From assembly GCA_027924645.1 (NCBI GenBank), contig BSBN01000763.1, positions 7,378,001 to 7,442,000 on the forward strand: a stretch of DNA of 64,000 bases. The letters are read 5' to 3'. Position numbers and translations under genes: made by a program. The first letter of the stretch is position 1. Each line of letters opens with the position of its first letter. This DNA comes from Cunninghamia lanceolata (taxonomy: Eukaryota; Streptophyta; Pinopsida; Cupressales; Cupressaceae). The notes beneath the pieces are model-generated. The model did no database searches. It was not told the origin of the DNA and saw only the letters and a program-made list of their open reading frames with translations. Positions 1 through 12,059 of this stretch are shown one piece after another.

Positions 1-1
1 G

Positions 2-193
2 GGCTTCTTTAGCTTGAAGATTATTATTTGCATCTTTGACTTCATCTATAGTTGTTGGACCATTCTTTGGGAGAACATATTTAGTTGTAGTTATGTTCTA
101 ATACTGATCTCCCATGCATTGTAAGTGACATTCCATGTGGCTCTTCCAAAGAGTGTAGTTTGTTCCATCAAATCTTGGAGTGTAGGTCGACAT
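2..193 (-). pseudogene. Ty1/copia gag N-terminus
   Basis: From the ATG at 193 the minus strand reads MSTYTPRFDGTNYTLWKSHM and continues for 64 codons to the window edge. The F-x-G-x-NY-x-x-WK-x-x-M pattern is the hallmark of the plant copia gag (UBN2/DUF4219 type) start. Gag would form the virus-like particle. An in-frame TAG follows residue 31 (...MGDQY), so the copy is defective. The start was chosen because it lies 44 bases downstream of the primer binding site and opens directly into the conserved motif. Confidence 0.85.
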
Positions 194-236
194 CCTGGAT
201 CTCCTCAAGCGGTGAAGCTTCTTCTAGAGGAACTTA

Positions 237-248
237 GCTCTGATACCA
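237..248 (-). promoter_or_regulatory. Primer binding site (tRNA-iMet type)
   Basis: The minus strand reads TGGTATCAGAGC, the canonical plant copia site complementary to the 3' end of initiator tRNA-Met. It lies two bases from the LTR end (CAACA at 255-251 on the minus strand), as expected for priming of minus-strand cDNA. Confidence 0.93.
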
Positions 249-250
249 AT

Positions 251-2772
251 TGTTGGATTTAGGACAGACAACTAAGAGGGGGGGTGAATCAGTTGTCACC
301 AAAATCCTATTCCTTATTCACTTTAAAACCTTCTTATATTTCAACATCATATCAATGATTCAATCATGAAAGCATAATGCAACAATTCAAGAGTAGAAAT
401 AAATTCAACACATATAACACCAAGATTTTAACGTGGAAAACCTAGTTAAGGGAAAAACCACGGGGTGACTAACCCAAGATTGTATTCTTTGTTAAAAGAA
501 TAAGAAGAATAAAATGTCACTTGCCAATTAGGGCTCACTACCCGAGCACACTGCTTACAAGAGGCCCACTGTCTACAGGAGACACACTGTCTACAGAAGA
601 ATATGAGTATTACATACTTGAACTGGAGATTAGCATCTTCACTATGCTTGAGTTAGTTCCATTTAAGCTCAACACCTCTTCTCTGCTTTTCACTCCTCTT
701 CACTACCACCTTCTCATCATGACCACAAGGATACATTTGAATGACTTTGCAACTCTTATTTATACATGACATTGACTTTAGAATGATCATCAAAGTCGGC
801 ACAACATACGCTTATTTTATTACAGAGAAATTACAAAAATACAACTTGACTTATTACAAAAACTTCATGCGCATCACTACACTATCGGCCACACATAGTT
901 GGGACTTCAATCTTCTTCGAGGAACATGCCATGCTTCGTAAAACATCTTCAACATCATCTGCAACATGCGCAAATCATCTGGTCAGCCAAGACTAGGAAG
1001 AACACCATCACCCGAAGGTAAATCTTCAATCATGAGCTCAATCTTCAATGTAGACCACCAACACAAACTGGACACAATCTAGATGTTGGAAATAAGGCAA
1101 ATAACTAAGAGGGGGGGTGAATCAATTATCTCAACTATCTTTAACTTTCTTTTCTTCTTAGTAATTAGTGCAACATCAAAACATATAAGCATATGTGATC
1201 ATAAGAACAGAAATAAAATCAACACACATAACACAAGGATTTTTATGTGGAAAACCCTGTTAAGGAAAAAACCACAGGGTGACTAACCCAAGATTGTATT
1301 CTCTATTAAAATAATGAAAGAGTACAAAATGGCACTTGCCAATTAGGGCTCATTGCTCACAAGAGGCACACTGCCTACAAGAGACTCACTGTCTACAAAA
1401 CTTACAGAAGGTAATCAGGTGTTTGAAATTATGAGAGGCATCTACAAATGCAAGAGTTCAGTTTCGGTTAGGTACAATACACTGATTTGATGCACTTCAT
1501 TCTTCCTCTATTTTAATGTTGTTACTCTGTCACATACCGGACTTGAGTTGCTACTTTTTACACTTATCCCTACTTCTCTTCACACTTTATTTTATCCCTT
1601 ACACCACACACACTTTGCATACTGGAATTCATCTGGTATATATATCCGCATAAAGGATTCTTATCAACTTTCTTAGTCGGCAACAAGAGCACTTCAAGAT
1701 ATTTGCAAGTTACTGATCTATCGGCAGAATCCATGCTTGATTTGTGATGCATATCAAAAACATGGGCATAGAAGTCTTTAATCATGTCAGCCAACAATGT
1801 ATAATTCCCCAAATTTGTTGATCAACACCTTTTACTCATCCGGATTGAAGTCTGATGCTCTGTCAGTCAGTTCTTTCTTTGTCTGCTCTGCCTATCTGGA
1901 ACCCAACACTTAGATGCTCATATCTTTTTCATGCTTTATCACCGAAGGCTAAATCTCTGGATTATAGTAGTCATGATGCCCCTCTTGACTTATCCAAGTC
2001 TGCAACTTGCTGAGTTACACCATCTGAGAGATCCAAACCTGATTGTTGGTCCTTGTTGCATACTCTGTTCTTGTTCACCGAACCAAAACAATCTTCAATC
2101 TATCTTCCGGTATAGGCATACTATGTACTGCAGATGTGTGGGATATACTTTGTTGCCATCAATGACAACACTCATGAAGCCACACATTGTCTCTTGCCAA
2201 CACTAGAGACCCCCACAAGCTTGCTTGAATCACCAAGAACATCTGCACCACTTTTGCTTACTGTAATCATTCGCATCTTCATCTGGAACCTCAAGAACAC
2301 AGTCGTCCATCACTATCACATTAGAAGGATTGCTTGTGGACCTCCAAACCATGAACCAATTGAGATGTCAATTCACATTAGCCTCCCAAACATGCCACCA
2401 GATCTACAAAACATGATATTGTATTTCTGGATCTCACCGAACCTATTTGTGTCACTCTGTCACCTCTGAACAATTGCCAAAACCAGTTTTACTCTCATGG
2501 CCATAACTCCACATTTTCATGCAGACCTCTCAAATCTTGACTAGATCATCTTCAAACACATATCTACAATCCCTTTGATGCGCATTCTCTGATCTTCATC
2601 TAGCTGGGATCTTAACTTCACAGAGCTTCACTGTCTTCATTGTTCTTCTCTGTTTCTGATAGGACTAATTTTCTCAATATCCTCAGCACACAACTCATCC
2701 AGTCCTTGACATCAATTCAATAGGAATATGTTGACGTCAATGACACCACCGGTTAGGCCCATACTTGCAACA
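251..2772 (-). repeat. Copia LTR split by a solo LTR
   Basis: The LTR begins TGTTGGATTT at 251 and appears to end ...CTTGCAACA at 2772 in plus orientation, with TGTTG/CAACA inverted termini. Removing the solo LTR at 1084-2202 and one target duplication leaves about 1.4 kb. Support for one LTR is that its far end (about 2730-2772) resembles the far end of the inserted LTR (about 2149-2202, with tcaatgacaaca near the terminus). Its near end also resembles the inserted LTR (actaagagggggggtgaatc and taacccaagattgtattct occur in both). The two LTRs are therefore relatives from one family. Confidence 0.7.
1084..2202 (-). mobile_element. Solo copia LTR with 5-bp TSD
   Basis: This 1,119-bp LTR starts TGTTGGAAAT, ends CTTGCCAACA and is flanked by the direct repeat ctaga at 1079-1083 and 2203-2207. 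No internal region is present, so it is the product of LTR-LTR recombination. It sits inside a related LTR (251-2772). Orientation is taken from its similarity to that LTR. Confidence 0.85.
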
Positions 2773-3508
2773 GATACCTCTTTGATTAAGCTGAATAGAA
2801 TTAGCATTCGTGGCTTTGATAATGTGGGAAGATAGTCTATAGACACTATAACTTTACCTATACAAGTTGGGCCTGTGACTTTATCTACCTTGATTCATGT
2901 CATGCCTGGTTCTTTATCATACAATATGATTCTTGGTAGACCTTGGATTCATGCATTGGGGTAGTTCCATCTACACTTCATCATTCAATCAAGTTTATTT
3001 ATAAAGATAAACTTCATACTATTGAGGTTGATCTTGAACCAGATAATTGTTTACAAATCAAATTGCAAAAGCAAGTTGTTCATCATAAGATTTTCAATAA
3101 TTTTAAAGTTGATCAATCAACTCCTCCTGTCATAGAGAATGTTGTGTAAAATTCTAAACAATCAAATGCATTCCTTGGTGATGAATGGGGTTCATTAGAT
3201 TTTACTCTTGCTTCTATAGGACAATATAAACCTAACAACTATAATTCTGAAGAATCAAATGTTGCATCGATTTCATCAAAAGAATCTATAGAGATACCTA
3301 AAGAACCTAATATTTCCTTCGTAATAAACACAGACAACACTCTTACTTACACTATAGATTATGAGACATATGAGGCTCCACCTTCTTCTAGAGAGATGGC
3401 CTCTCTTGATGGTCAAGGATTTCAGATCCTTTATAAGAATTGTGAATATGTAGGTAATGGTTGCGGTATTAATCAAGGAATCCGAGTACCTATAGAATCT
3501 ACTTTGTG
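2773..3508 (+). pseudogene. Gypsy-1 (Tat lineage) protease C-terminus and G-patch
   Basis: Translation gives ...RISIRGFDNVG, then the conserved retroviral-protease tail ILGRPWIHAL (about 2932-2961), a -1 frameshift, VVPSTLHHSIKFIY, an acidic linker, and a degenerate G-patch ending GINQGIRVPIEST. The catalytic Asp part of the protease has been lost upstream, at the copia junction. A protease followed by a G-patch domain is typical of plant Tat-lineage Ty3/gypsy polyproteins. There is also an in-frame TAG near 2834 and a TAA at about 3147. The reading frame stops at 3508, where Gypsy-2 sequence begins. The rest of the polyprotein resumes near 19945. Confidence 0.8.
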
Positions 3509-5372
3509 ACACCACTCAAGTGGCATTGGATATAATCCTTTCAAGGAAACCAAAGCCCGTAGACGGTGTAGACACCTTTTGAGTTTTCTTGATTTCAGGA
3601 TACAGATCTATCAGATATTACTTCTCAGAACATAAAAGTCAATCATGAAATCATATGTGGACTTAGCTATTTTGATAAAATATAACTTTTTTTTTATCTG
3701 AGTCTCGTGCATCGCTTTTGGTTATACAGTACTGCGCTTCCGGTAGCACAATACGGTACTTCTAGGTATGTTTCAGCGTGTCTGGTGGCACAATAAGTCA
3801 CTTTTGGTCTACAACACATCACTTCTGGTAGCACAGTACAACGCTTTCGGTTCTTAGTAAGTCACTTTCGGTAAGATAGTACCGCGCTTTCGGTAAAATT
3901 GATTTGTTTTGCTAACTTGTGAGTTTTTGTGAAACTAATTAACTTGTTGCAGCTTCTTATCACTCACACAGAGCAAATTAGTTTTTCTAATATGTTCATG
4001 CAGGACGATCGTTGAAGAAATCTTGATTTATCTCACTAAGTCTTAGAAACATATTACCTTCTTAAGGGATAATTAAACAAATCATTTTTTGGCATCTAAG
4101 TCTTAGGAACATACTGCTTTTCTTAAGGGACAATGGACATGTATGCGAAAACACCTCAATTTCCTAAAGGACAATGGACATGAATGTCAAACACTTCAAT
4201 TTCATAAGGGACAATTGACAACTACAAATGTGTGTGTAAATAATTTAGTTGCACCTTATTTTTCTTATAACGGGACAATTGAACCTTTGTTTGACATGCT
4301 TGCTCTTACATTTCAGTACTTCCTTTAGAAGGGTCTGCTTTTGGATTGTGCTTCATCCAAAAGGGACGACCCTAAGCGAAGTTTTCCTTTGAACTGCTAT
4401 ATAAGAGGGATAAGGTGAAAGCCAAGTCCTAACCGACGTCAGCCTTACCTTGTGGTGCCAAACTGAAAAGAGGTGTACTAGCTCTTTGTGGAAATGATTT
4501 TCACATTGAGCGAAGTGTTTGATACTCTTAGTAGGATTGGTTAAAGCTTTTAGTAGCTTGTCGCATTGCTCATAAGGAGTTGGTCCCTCAAAGTTACTAA
4601 GAACCATTCTAGATAGAGACTACCCAATCCACCTCTGAATATTACGGTAATCATCAGTGCAAGGGGAATCGATTTAAGCCCTTAAGATACTCACCATTGG
4701 CTCCCTTGAGAAGAGATAGTATTCCCTTGGCCAAAAAGCTCTTGTGACCTACTAGAGCTTTCCAAGGGAAGGGTGAGATATCGCTACCTATCGTCTCTCG
4801 CAAAGATACAAAATATCTGACACCTTTATGGAATGATATTTTTATCGATGGAGTATTAAGCTGTGAGTTGATCTACTGCAATGAAACCTTGTCTCTAGGG
4901 ATAAAAAGTGCTTGTTATTGATTGCAATTGTCTTATACCTATGGAAACATTGGGCTTTTTTGTGAGCCTTGAACATACACTATCTGTTGTGTCAATCCCT
5001 TCTTTGCCAAATTTGTTTGTTGTGTTTTCTCTTGCCAAAACAAATCCAATCAGAACCATAACCAAATCTGTCAAAAATTGCCTTTAAAAACATCAGACAC
5101 TACTTCAGCGCCTCTAGTATTACAACATCTCACCCTTGGTGGTACAGTAGCTCACTTTTGGTCACCGTAGCTCACCTTTGGTATAGCAGTACATCGCCTT
5201 TGGTAGCTCAATCCATCGCCTTTGGTATCACAGTAGTACGCTTTTGATTGCACAGTCCTGTGCCTCTGGTCAAACAGTATAGTGCCTTTGGTCTAGTAAA
5301 TTGTGTATCAGAGTTTGTCTTTCTCAAAGCACAAGCAGAATCTCAGCATTACTTTTTGTCCTAATGTATTCC
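3509..5372 (+). repeat. Leader region upstream of Gypsy-2 gag, with short-period repeats
   Basis: No gene is seen. Clusters of a roughly 20-25-bp degenerate motif, c-g-c-t-t-t-t-g-g-t plus a spacer ending acagta, lie at about 3710-3900 and 5105-5297. A second repeat built on aagggacaatggaca lies at about 4040-4225. A TATA-like gctatataagaggg occurs at about 4399. The stretch should hold the 5' LTR and leader of Gypsy-2, but I could not align it with the 3' LTR at 18831. The true 5' LTR may be lost or replaced. A tgtagacacc at 3567 matches the first ten bases of that 3' LTR, but the match does not continue. Confidence 0.5.
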
Positions 5373-8339
5373 ATGGTAACCACTAGGCTCCAGCAAACTA
5401 TGAAGCCCAAGTAAGTTGTCCCTAGGAAGCACAAATCGCCTCCTCACACACCACAATCAGGTCGACTCAACATTACTCCCAAGGTTACTCCTAGAACACC
5501 TGCGGAAAGATCTACCAACTCTCCCAACATGCCGCAGCTAGACCACCCTAACACTCCTCAAGAAGGTAGGGTCCCTTTGGTAAGTACACCTCACTATACC
5601 ACCAGCATGCCCCTAGATTTTGTGCCACAAGGATATGCTATTGATCAAGTCCCATCTCAAGAAGGTAGGGTCCCTTTGGTAAGTACACCTCACTATACCA
5701 CTGGCATGCCTCCGGATTTTGTTCCACAAGGTTATACCGTAGATCAACCCCCATCTCAAGAAGAACGACAGTTTGAAATAGGTCAATCCTCTCAAGAAGA
5801 TGGGTAAGATCTCAACGAATTCATACAAGATCCTAGAGCCATAGCCACCTTTGACAAAATCCTTAGCGAGAACCAAGATCATTTCTTTCGCTTATTAGCA
5901 GAGTAAGGAGCTAAATTACCCAAAGGTTTTGATCTATCCAATCTTAGCGAGCCTAAAGACACCATAATGACAGTCCAAACCATGTCAACAGTGACCACGC
6001 CTTTACCTGAACAAAGCTTACAAGGGAGAACGATTGAGAATCCCCTTTATCAAAACCCAACAGGAAAGAGGGTCGTATCACCACTTCTGACTCCTATGGA
6101 GATCTACAAAAATCAACAAGAAACTCTCCAACGTCAAGTGGAGCTAGCTGAGCAAGCCACCTTAGCTCGATCAAACACGTAAAACACTTCTAAAATATCC
6201 ACACCAATCGCAAGTGGAATATTGGTTACCCCATCACGAATAGGTTTCCCACCAAATTACAATCCGGGGAACAACTATGTAGCCATGCAACAAAGGTCTC
6301 AACAAATACCACCTCCTATATCATCAAATCCTCATGTCTCTCAACCAACTAGGGTCATGCAATCCCAAGCACAACATTCTTCTACACTTATCCTCAATCA
6401 ACCTCACCCATAGCAAATCACTTCTACCTACCTTCCCCCACCACTACGATCATCAGCGCTAAACTTCTTCAACACGTTGCCTATCCACCCTCAACATTCC
6501 CAACATCAAGTTACCCAAAGCTATGTTCCGCACCCGCAACTTAACCCAACAAACTTTAGCTTTCCGCCACCAAACTCGTTTCTTCAGCCATCGCAAAGGA
6601 TCCATTCTTACCTAGCGCCACCCCCACCTCCTCCAAATCAAAGCATCCAATTCCAACCCAATCTAAACCCAACGTACAACACGCATGACCCCAACGAATC
6701 TTATGACCCTTATAACACCAGTGCCCATGGCTTACACTACAATCTTCTGTATGGGCAACAACAACCACTTCTTGGACAATAGGAGATGTTTCCAACCCCT
6801 CCCACGACGATGAAGCTAAAACTCACAGAAGTTCAACAACAACTATCTGATCTTACATTTGGCCACACCAAGAAGACCTTCTCGTTAGAGGAAGTGTGTC
6901 CTTATCCTTTTGATTGGTCACTACCCATGATCACTTTTCCTTAGAATTTCACTATCCCCAAATTTGATAAATACAAAGGAAAAGGGGACCCAAAAGACCA
7001 TCTTAGGGAATTCTATCTTGCTTGCTTTGAGGTCTCACATAACGACACATATCTTATGCGTCTCTTTCCTCGCAGTCTTGGAGGCCAAGATATAGAATGG
7101 TTCTCACATCTCCCCACGAGTATTAAGTCTTTTAACAAGCTAGCGGAGAAATTTGCCACCCATTTTTCCTAGAACATAGAGCATGAGATTTCCATGACTG
7201 ATCTATGCAACAACAAATAGAAAAATGGAGAAACCTTCATTTCTTTCCTTCAATGATGGAGACAAATGGCTAGTAAATTTCCATTCAAGATACCCAAAAA
7301 ATAGCTTATTAGCATATTTGTATAGAACCTCAACCAAGAGTTAGGTTTTCATTTGCAAATCCTTAGTGCTACAACCTTTGTTGAAATCACATACAAGGGA
7401 ATCAACATTGAAAAGGCCCTCATTGCTAAGGGTGTAGTCAAAATCTTCAAAGAAACGAAAGATAATGCTCCTCATCAACAGACAAATGATAAACCAAAGT
7501 TTTGGAACAAGAATAAAAATGTGTTCAACGATGGGGTAGTTGATTCTAAACATATCCAAACACTACAAATGCCACTGCAGGTTTCCAAACCAAGTCAAGC
7601 TCCACCTCAACAGCGTCAACAACAAAGGCAACCTTATCAAAACCAACCACAACGACAACAAGAGTGACCTCAACAAGATTACCCTCTGCGGCGTCAATTC
7701 ACTCCCTTGGGAGAGCCCATAGAATCGGTCCTACAGAAGCTTTTACACAAAGGGCTCATCACCCTACCTGATGCTCCCCCATATGGCAAACCTGTTTACA
7801 AAACTGCACAGTATAGAGAAAATGAATACTGTGAATTCCATAGGAGCAAGGGGCACAAAACTGCGTCGTGCATGAAGCTCAAGCACCTAATCCAAAATCT
7901 CATCGAAGGCAACCAAATCTCTCTTGAAGATGATCCACCAGCTCGGCACACAAACAAAGACCTCAATATGTACAAGGAACCATTCCCTCATCATGGTCCA
8001 CCTCCTCCTCAGGATAAAGGTAAAGGTGTCAATCATGCTTCCTCTTCCTTTGACTCCATTGTGGGTCATTTTGAAGAGATTTGAGTGTCTACCCTCACAA
8101 TCAGAGGCAAATCTACGGATTGCGCTATTACAACTCGTTGTGGTCGTGTCACCATTCGTGGTCCAACACCTAGTCTCCCAACTCAATCCGATTATAATCT
8201 TGTCGAACATCTAGGGAAAATGCCAGCACAGATCTCTATCTTGGACCTTCTACAGTCATCACCTGCACATAGAGTGGTGTTAGAAAAAGCCCTCCAAGAG
8301 TCTTCGGTTCCTAACAACATAGCAGTCGCGGATTTTTGA
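5373..8339 (+). pseudogene. Gypsy-2 gag polyprotein
   Basis: The reading starts MVTTRLQQTMKPK and stops at TAA after 13 codons. It resumes through a Pro/Gln-rich N-terminal region containing a 33-residue in-frame tandem repeat (period 99 bp, 5559-5756). The conserved capsid core is near 6955-7340 (KYKGKGDPKDHLREFYLACF ... PRSLGGQDIEWFSHL). The nucleocapsid carries the Tat-type knuckle CEFHRSKGHKTASC near 7830. The C-terminal linker ...AQISILDLLQSSPAHR lies near 8228-8272. Gag would form the particle and package the RNA. I count about ten in-frame stops, several being TAG or TAA at likely Gln codons, and frame changes near 7530-7720. Confidence 0.85.
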
Positions 8340-8340
8340 G

Positions 8341-9524
8341 CTATAGTAGGTAACATTGCTTCACCCTACAATGTGATCTTCTCTAACAAAGATCTCCCTT
8401 CCCATGATCCATGTCACAATGATGCCCTTCATATTGAAATTCTCATCCATAAGTGCAAAATCAAATGTATACTCATAGATGGTGGTGCTGGTCTCAACAT
8501 CTATTCTTTAAAGTTACTTAAGCAATTGGGATACTCTGAGGATCATGTCAACATTGATCAAAGTATTACAATCAAGGGATATGATGATGTTGAATGCCGC
8601 TCTGAAGGTGTTATCCACTTGCCTATACAACTCAGCCCCGTCATGCTGGAAACCAGGTGCCAAGTCCTTGACATTGAGCTGCCTTACAACATTATCCTAG
8701 GCCGTCCATGGATCCATGCAATGAAAGTGGTTCCTTCAACGTACCATTAGTCCCTAAAGTTCCCATTCAATGGTACAGAGATCACTATCCCAGGAGACCC
8801 CAATCCTTTTGAATTCTTACGTGTCTTGCAAGGCAGTTATAAGAATTGCAACCAAGTGCCTAAAAATGAAAAAGCCCTTGAATCCCCACTATATGTTGAT
8901 CCTAAAACTCTGCCGCAAGCCTCTACAAGTGAACCTAATCCTCTTCCTAAAATCAAAGCTCACATCCGTGATATAGGCTTTGGAACATATGATATCTCAA
9001 AATCTTGTTGTGTGGGGGCGGATGCCTTTGTCCCCTAAATCTTACGGCCAACCACCCATTGCCAAAGTAACTAAAAAAGCAACTATTTCTCGCCCAGCAT
9101 TTCTAATCCAATTCCAACAGGGACAATTATTAGAAGAGGAAACTATTGAGGACATTTCTTCTTGGCTCTATAAAGAGAAAGAACCAGTTACAATACTAGT
9201 CAAGCAATATGGCAATGGCTTAAGGATAGTCAAAAACATGGGCTATAAAGGCACCTTTGGCCTTGGGAAATAGAATCAAGGAACTATGGAACCCATTATT
9301 GTGACGAAGAAACTAGACAAGAAGGGATTAGGATTTGGTAGAAAGGTACCACGCGCCTTGGACATCGAGTATATCCTCGACGAGGTGGCCAAAACTTTTC
9401 ACGTCGATTCGACATCTACTGAGGATATCATCAATGACTCTTCCCTCCATATGACCAACCTATTTGCAGAATCCACCATTTTTATGCTATCATCTGTATC
9501 CTTAACCTCCACCACAAACACCTA
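8341..9524 (+). pseudogene. Gypsy-2 aspartic protease and G-patch domain
   Basis: The protease core reads LIDGGAGLNIYSLKLL near 8470-8515. The usual D-S/T-G is D-G-G here, as is common in Tat elements. It ends with ILGRPWIHAMKVVPSTYH at about 8692-8748, then stops. A frameshift near 9030 leads into IRDIGFGTYDI and the G-patch (GNGLRIVKNMGYKGTFGLGK, about 9212-9271, then a TAG). The protease would mature gag-pol. The G-patch is a glycine-rich nucleic-acid-associated module found at this position in the lineage. The order matches Gypsy-1 at 2773-3508. Confidence 0.85.
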
Positions 9525-9526
9525 GA

Positions 9527-11400
9527 ATGTAACACTTGTCTACCCTGAACTTATCGATTGGACCAACAAGGGTCCCCCGTTATAGATGTATTTCAGAATG
9601 ACGAAGCTCTAGCTGAGTTCATGGGACTTCAAGAAGGTATCCCTCTTGGTGATCATAAAGTAGGTTTTGTAATGGAACTAGAGCCAACAGCCTATTTTAG
9701 TGAGAATGTCAAATCCTCCAGTCACAAAAGTAAAAATAAAGAAAGATCTCTAGGTGAAAACCACATTGTGGCACCTCCCGATCACAAAAGAGTAAAAACA
9801 AAGGACTTATCCAAAGGTGAAAACCCAACTGTGGCACCTGAGGATGGGGGATTTGACCTTCCCCTACCATCTAAGTATCAAGAGAAGTTAGCTCTCCTGG
9901 TGGAAGATTCTACAGAGATAAACCTTGGCACAGAGCAAAATCCAAAGACCACATTCCTAGCAGCATCATTATCAGAAATAGAGCACAGGAATCTTAACAC
10001 ATTCTTCTTGCAGTGAACCATCAACTTTGCATGGACCTATCTTGATATGTTAGGGTTAGACCCTAAGCTAGTGGTTCACTATCTCACAGTTGATCCAAAA
10101 GTTAAACCAGTCAAGCAAAAGCTGAGGAAGATGCACCCACAGATAGCTCTCTTAGTAAAAGTGGAAATACAAAAGTTGTTAGATGCAAATTTCATACGAC
10201 CTATTGACTATTAGATTGGGTCTCAAACATTGTACCTGTATCTAAACCCAATGGGTGCATCTACATGTGTAATGATTTTAGAGATCTGAACAAAGCATGT
10301 CCCAAAGATGACTTTCTACTACTGAACATTGATATTATAGTAGACTTGACTGCGGGTCATGAAATGCTTTCTCTCATGGATGGATTCTCTAGCTATAATC
10401 AGATAAGGATAGCAGAAGAAGATCAACATAAAACAACTTTTACTTGTCCATGGGGTAATTATTGTTGGTGTGTTATGCCGTTTGATCTAAAAAATGCAGG
10501 GGCAACCTATCAAAGAGCAATGACAGTGATATTCCATGACCTCTTTCATCATATCATGGAGGACTATGTGGATGAGATACTAGCTAAATCTTCTAGGGTA
10601 GATCACATACAAGTTCTAGGACAGATCTTTGACAGGCTTGAGAAATACCAAGTACGCCTTAATCCAAAAAAGTGTGTCTTTGGTGTAACATTAGGGAAGC
10701 TGTTGGGATACATTGTATCTCGTAGAGGCATCGAAGTAGATCCCGCAAAAGTAAAGGCTATAGTGGAGATGCTTCCACCAAAGAACCTCAAAGCATTAAG
10801 GAGCCTTTAGGGAAGGTTGCAGTCCATTAGGTGTTTCATCTCACAGCTAGCAAATAAATGTCAACCATTTCAACACTTACTCCGAAAGGATGTCTCATTT
10901 CGATGGGATTATAAGTGTCAAGTAGCATTTGATCAGCTCAAAGAGTATCTAGCTACACCTCCTGTGTTGGTTCCACCAGTAGCTGAGAAACCTTTGATAT
11001 TATACATTTCAACTACAACTTCAGCCCTAGGGGCCCTCCTAGCACAAAATGATGAATCCAGAAAAGAGCATGCAATTTATTATATCAGTAGAACCTTGGT
11101 GGGATATGAACTCAATTATTCACCAATGGAAAGAGCTTGTTTAGCAGTAGTGTTCACTTCCCAAAAGATGCGGCATTACATGTTAAACCAACACACAAAT
11201 ATTATAGCCAAAATTGATCCCTTGAAGTATCTACTAGCAAAAGCAGCTCTCACAGGCAGACTAGATAAATGGGTCATGATCCTTAGTGAGTTTGACATTG
11301 AGTATATGGATCGTAAAGCAATCAAAGGACAAGCCCTAGCAGATCAACTAGCAGAAGCACCCATGATAGCTACACACCCTATGGTAGCAGACTTTCTAGA
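9527..11400 (+). pseudogene. Gypsy-2 reverse transcriptase and RNase H
   Basis: After a linker (VYPELIDW near 9541, GFDLPLPSKYQEKLALLVED near 9850), the RT domain runs from about 10080. It shows CNDFRDLNKACPKDDFLLLN, LSLMDGFSSYNQIRIAEEDQ and PFDLKNAGATYQRAMT. The catalytic box is YVDE at 10565-10576, where YVDD is expected, so the last Asp is replaced. A TAG at 10808 breaks the frame before the connection domain. The classical RNase H follows (ILYISTTTSALGALLAQND, YELNYSPMERACLAVVF, KAIKGQALADQLAEAP). The enzyme would copy element RNA and degrade the template strand. Confidence 0.9.
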
Positions 11401-11430
11401 CGAGAATCTATTCACTCTTGCCAACTCAAT

Positions 11431-11900
11431 AATGTGGAAGTTGTACTTTGATGGTTCCTACACACAGCATGGATTAGGGGCCGGCATCTTGTTTATCACA
11501 CCTCAAAATGACTATATTCCAAATTCATATCGGCTTGCATTCCCTTGCACCAACAACATTGCCGAGTATGAAGCACTCCTCATAGGTCTCAATATAGCAG
11601 TTCAATGGGACATCACAAAATTATAGGTATATGGAGACTCACAACTAGTCATTCGACAAGTCACAGATGAGTACCAAACAAAGGATGAAAAGTTGGTCCC
11701 CTACAAGCAACTAGTGGATGCCTACAAACCACACTTTTCTAGCATCACATTTGAGCAAATTCCAAGAGAGCATAATAAAGCCATTGATTCTATGGCTTCT
11801 ATAGGGTCACTTATAGACATGCTTACTAATACACAAAAATGCGAATTCTTGATTGAACAGTTGTTGATACCAGTCGTTGATGTTCCCGTTACTAAAATCA
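11431..11900 (+). pseudogene. Gypsy-2 second (additional) RNase H domain
   Basis: The domain reads WKLYFDGSYTQHGLGAGILF, NNIAEYEALLIGLNIA, a TAG at 11623, VYGDSQLVIRQV and EHNKAIDSMASIGS. The four acidic positions of the RNase H fold (D in YFDGS, E in AEYEAL, D in YGDSQ, D in AIDSMAS) are all present. This extra RNase H separates Tat/Ogre elements from chromoviruses and is absent from the Reina-like copy at 56122-60420. Confidence 0.88.
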
Positions 11901-12059
11901 TTTGCGAACTTGTTGGTCCCAATTCCCCATGGTATGAAGACATCTATGAATACCTTAAACACAATGCCTTTCCCCCTGACCTATCATCCACCCAACACAA
12001 AACCTTTATCCGTCAATCCTCCTATTACATCATTCTGGGTGATACACTATATCGTCGGA

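Larger units (their letters stand above)
1..2772 (-). mobile_element. Ty1/copia retrotransposon, 5' end (truncated by window edge)
   Basis: Read on the minus strand this is an LTR, then a primer binding site complementary to initiator tRNA-Met, then the start of gag running off the left edge. The LTR (plus-strand coordinates 251-2772) is interrupted by a solo LTR. Its right end, at cttgcaaca, abuts protease sequence of a gypsy element, so the copia element probably inserted into Gypsy-1. The left LTR and target-site duplication lie outside the window. The gag carries a stop, so this copy is dead. Confidence 0.85.

Noticed and set aside
3567..3576. tgtagacacc as the 5' LTR start of Gypsy-2
   Set aside because: It matches the 3' LTR for ten bases only. 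The following sequence does not align.
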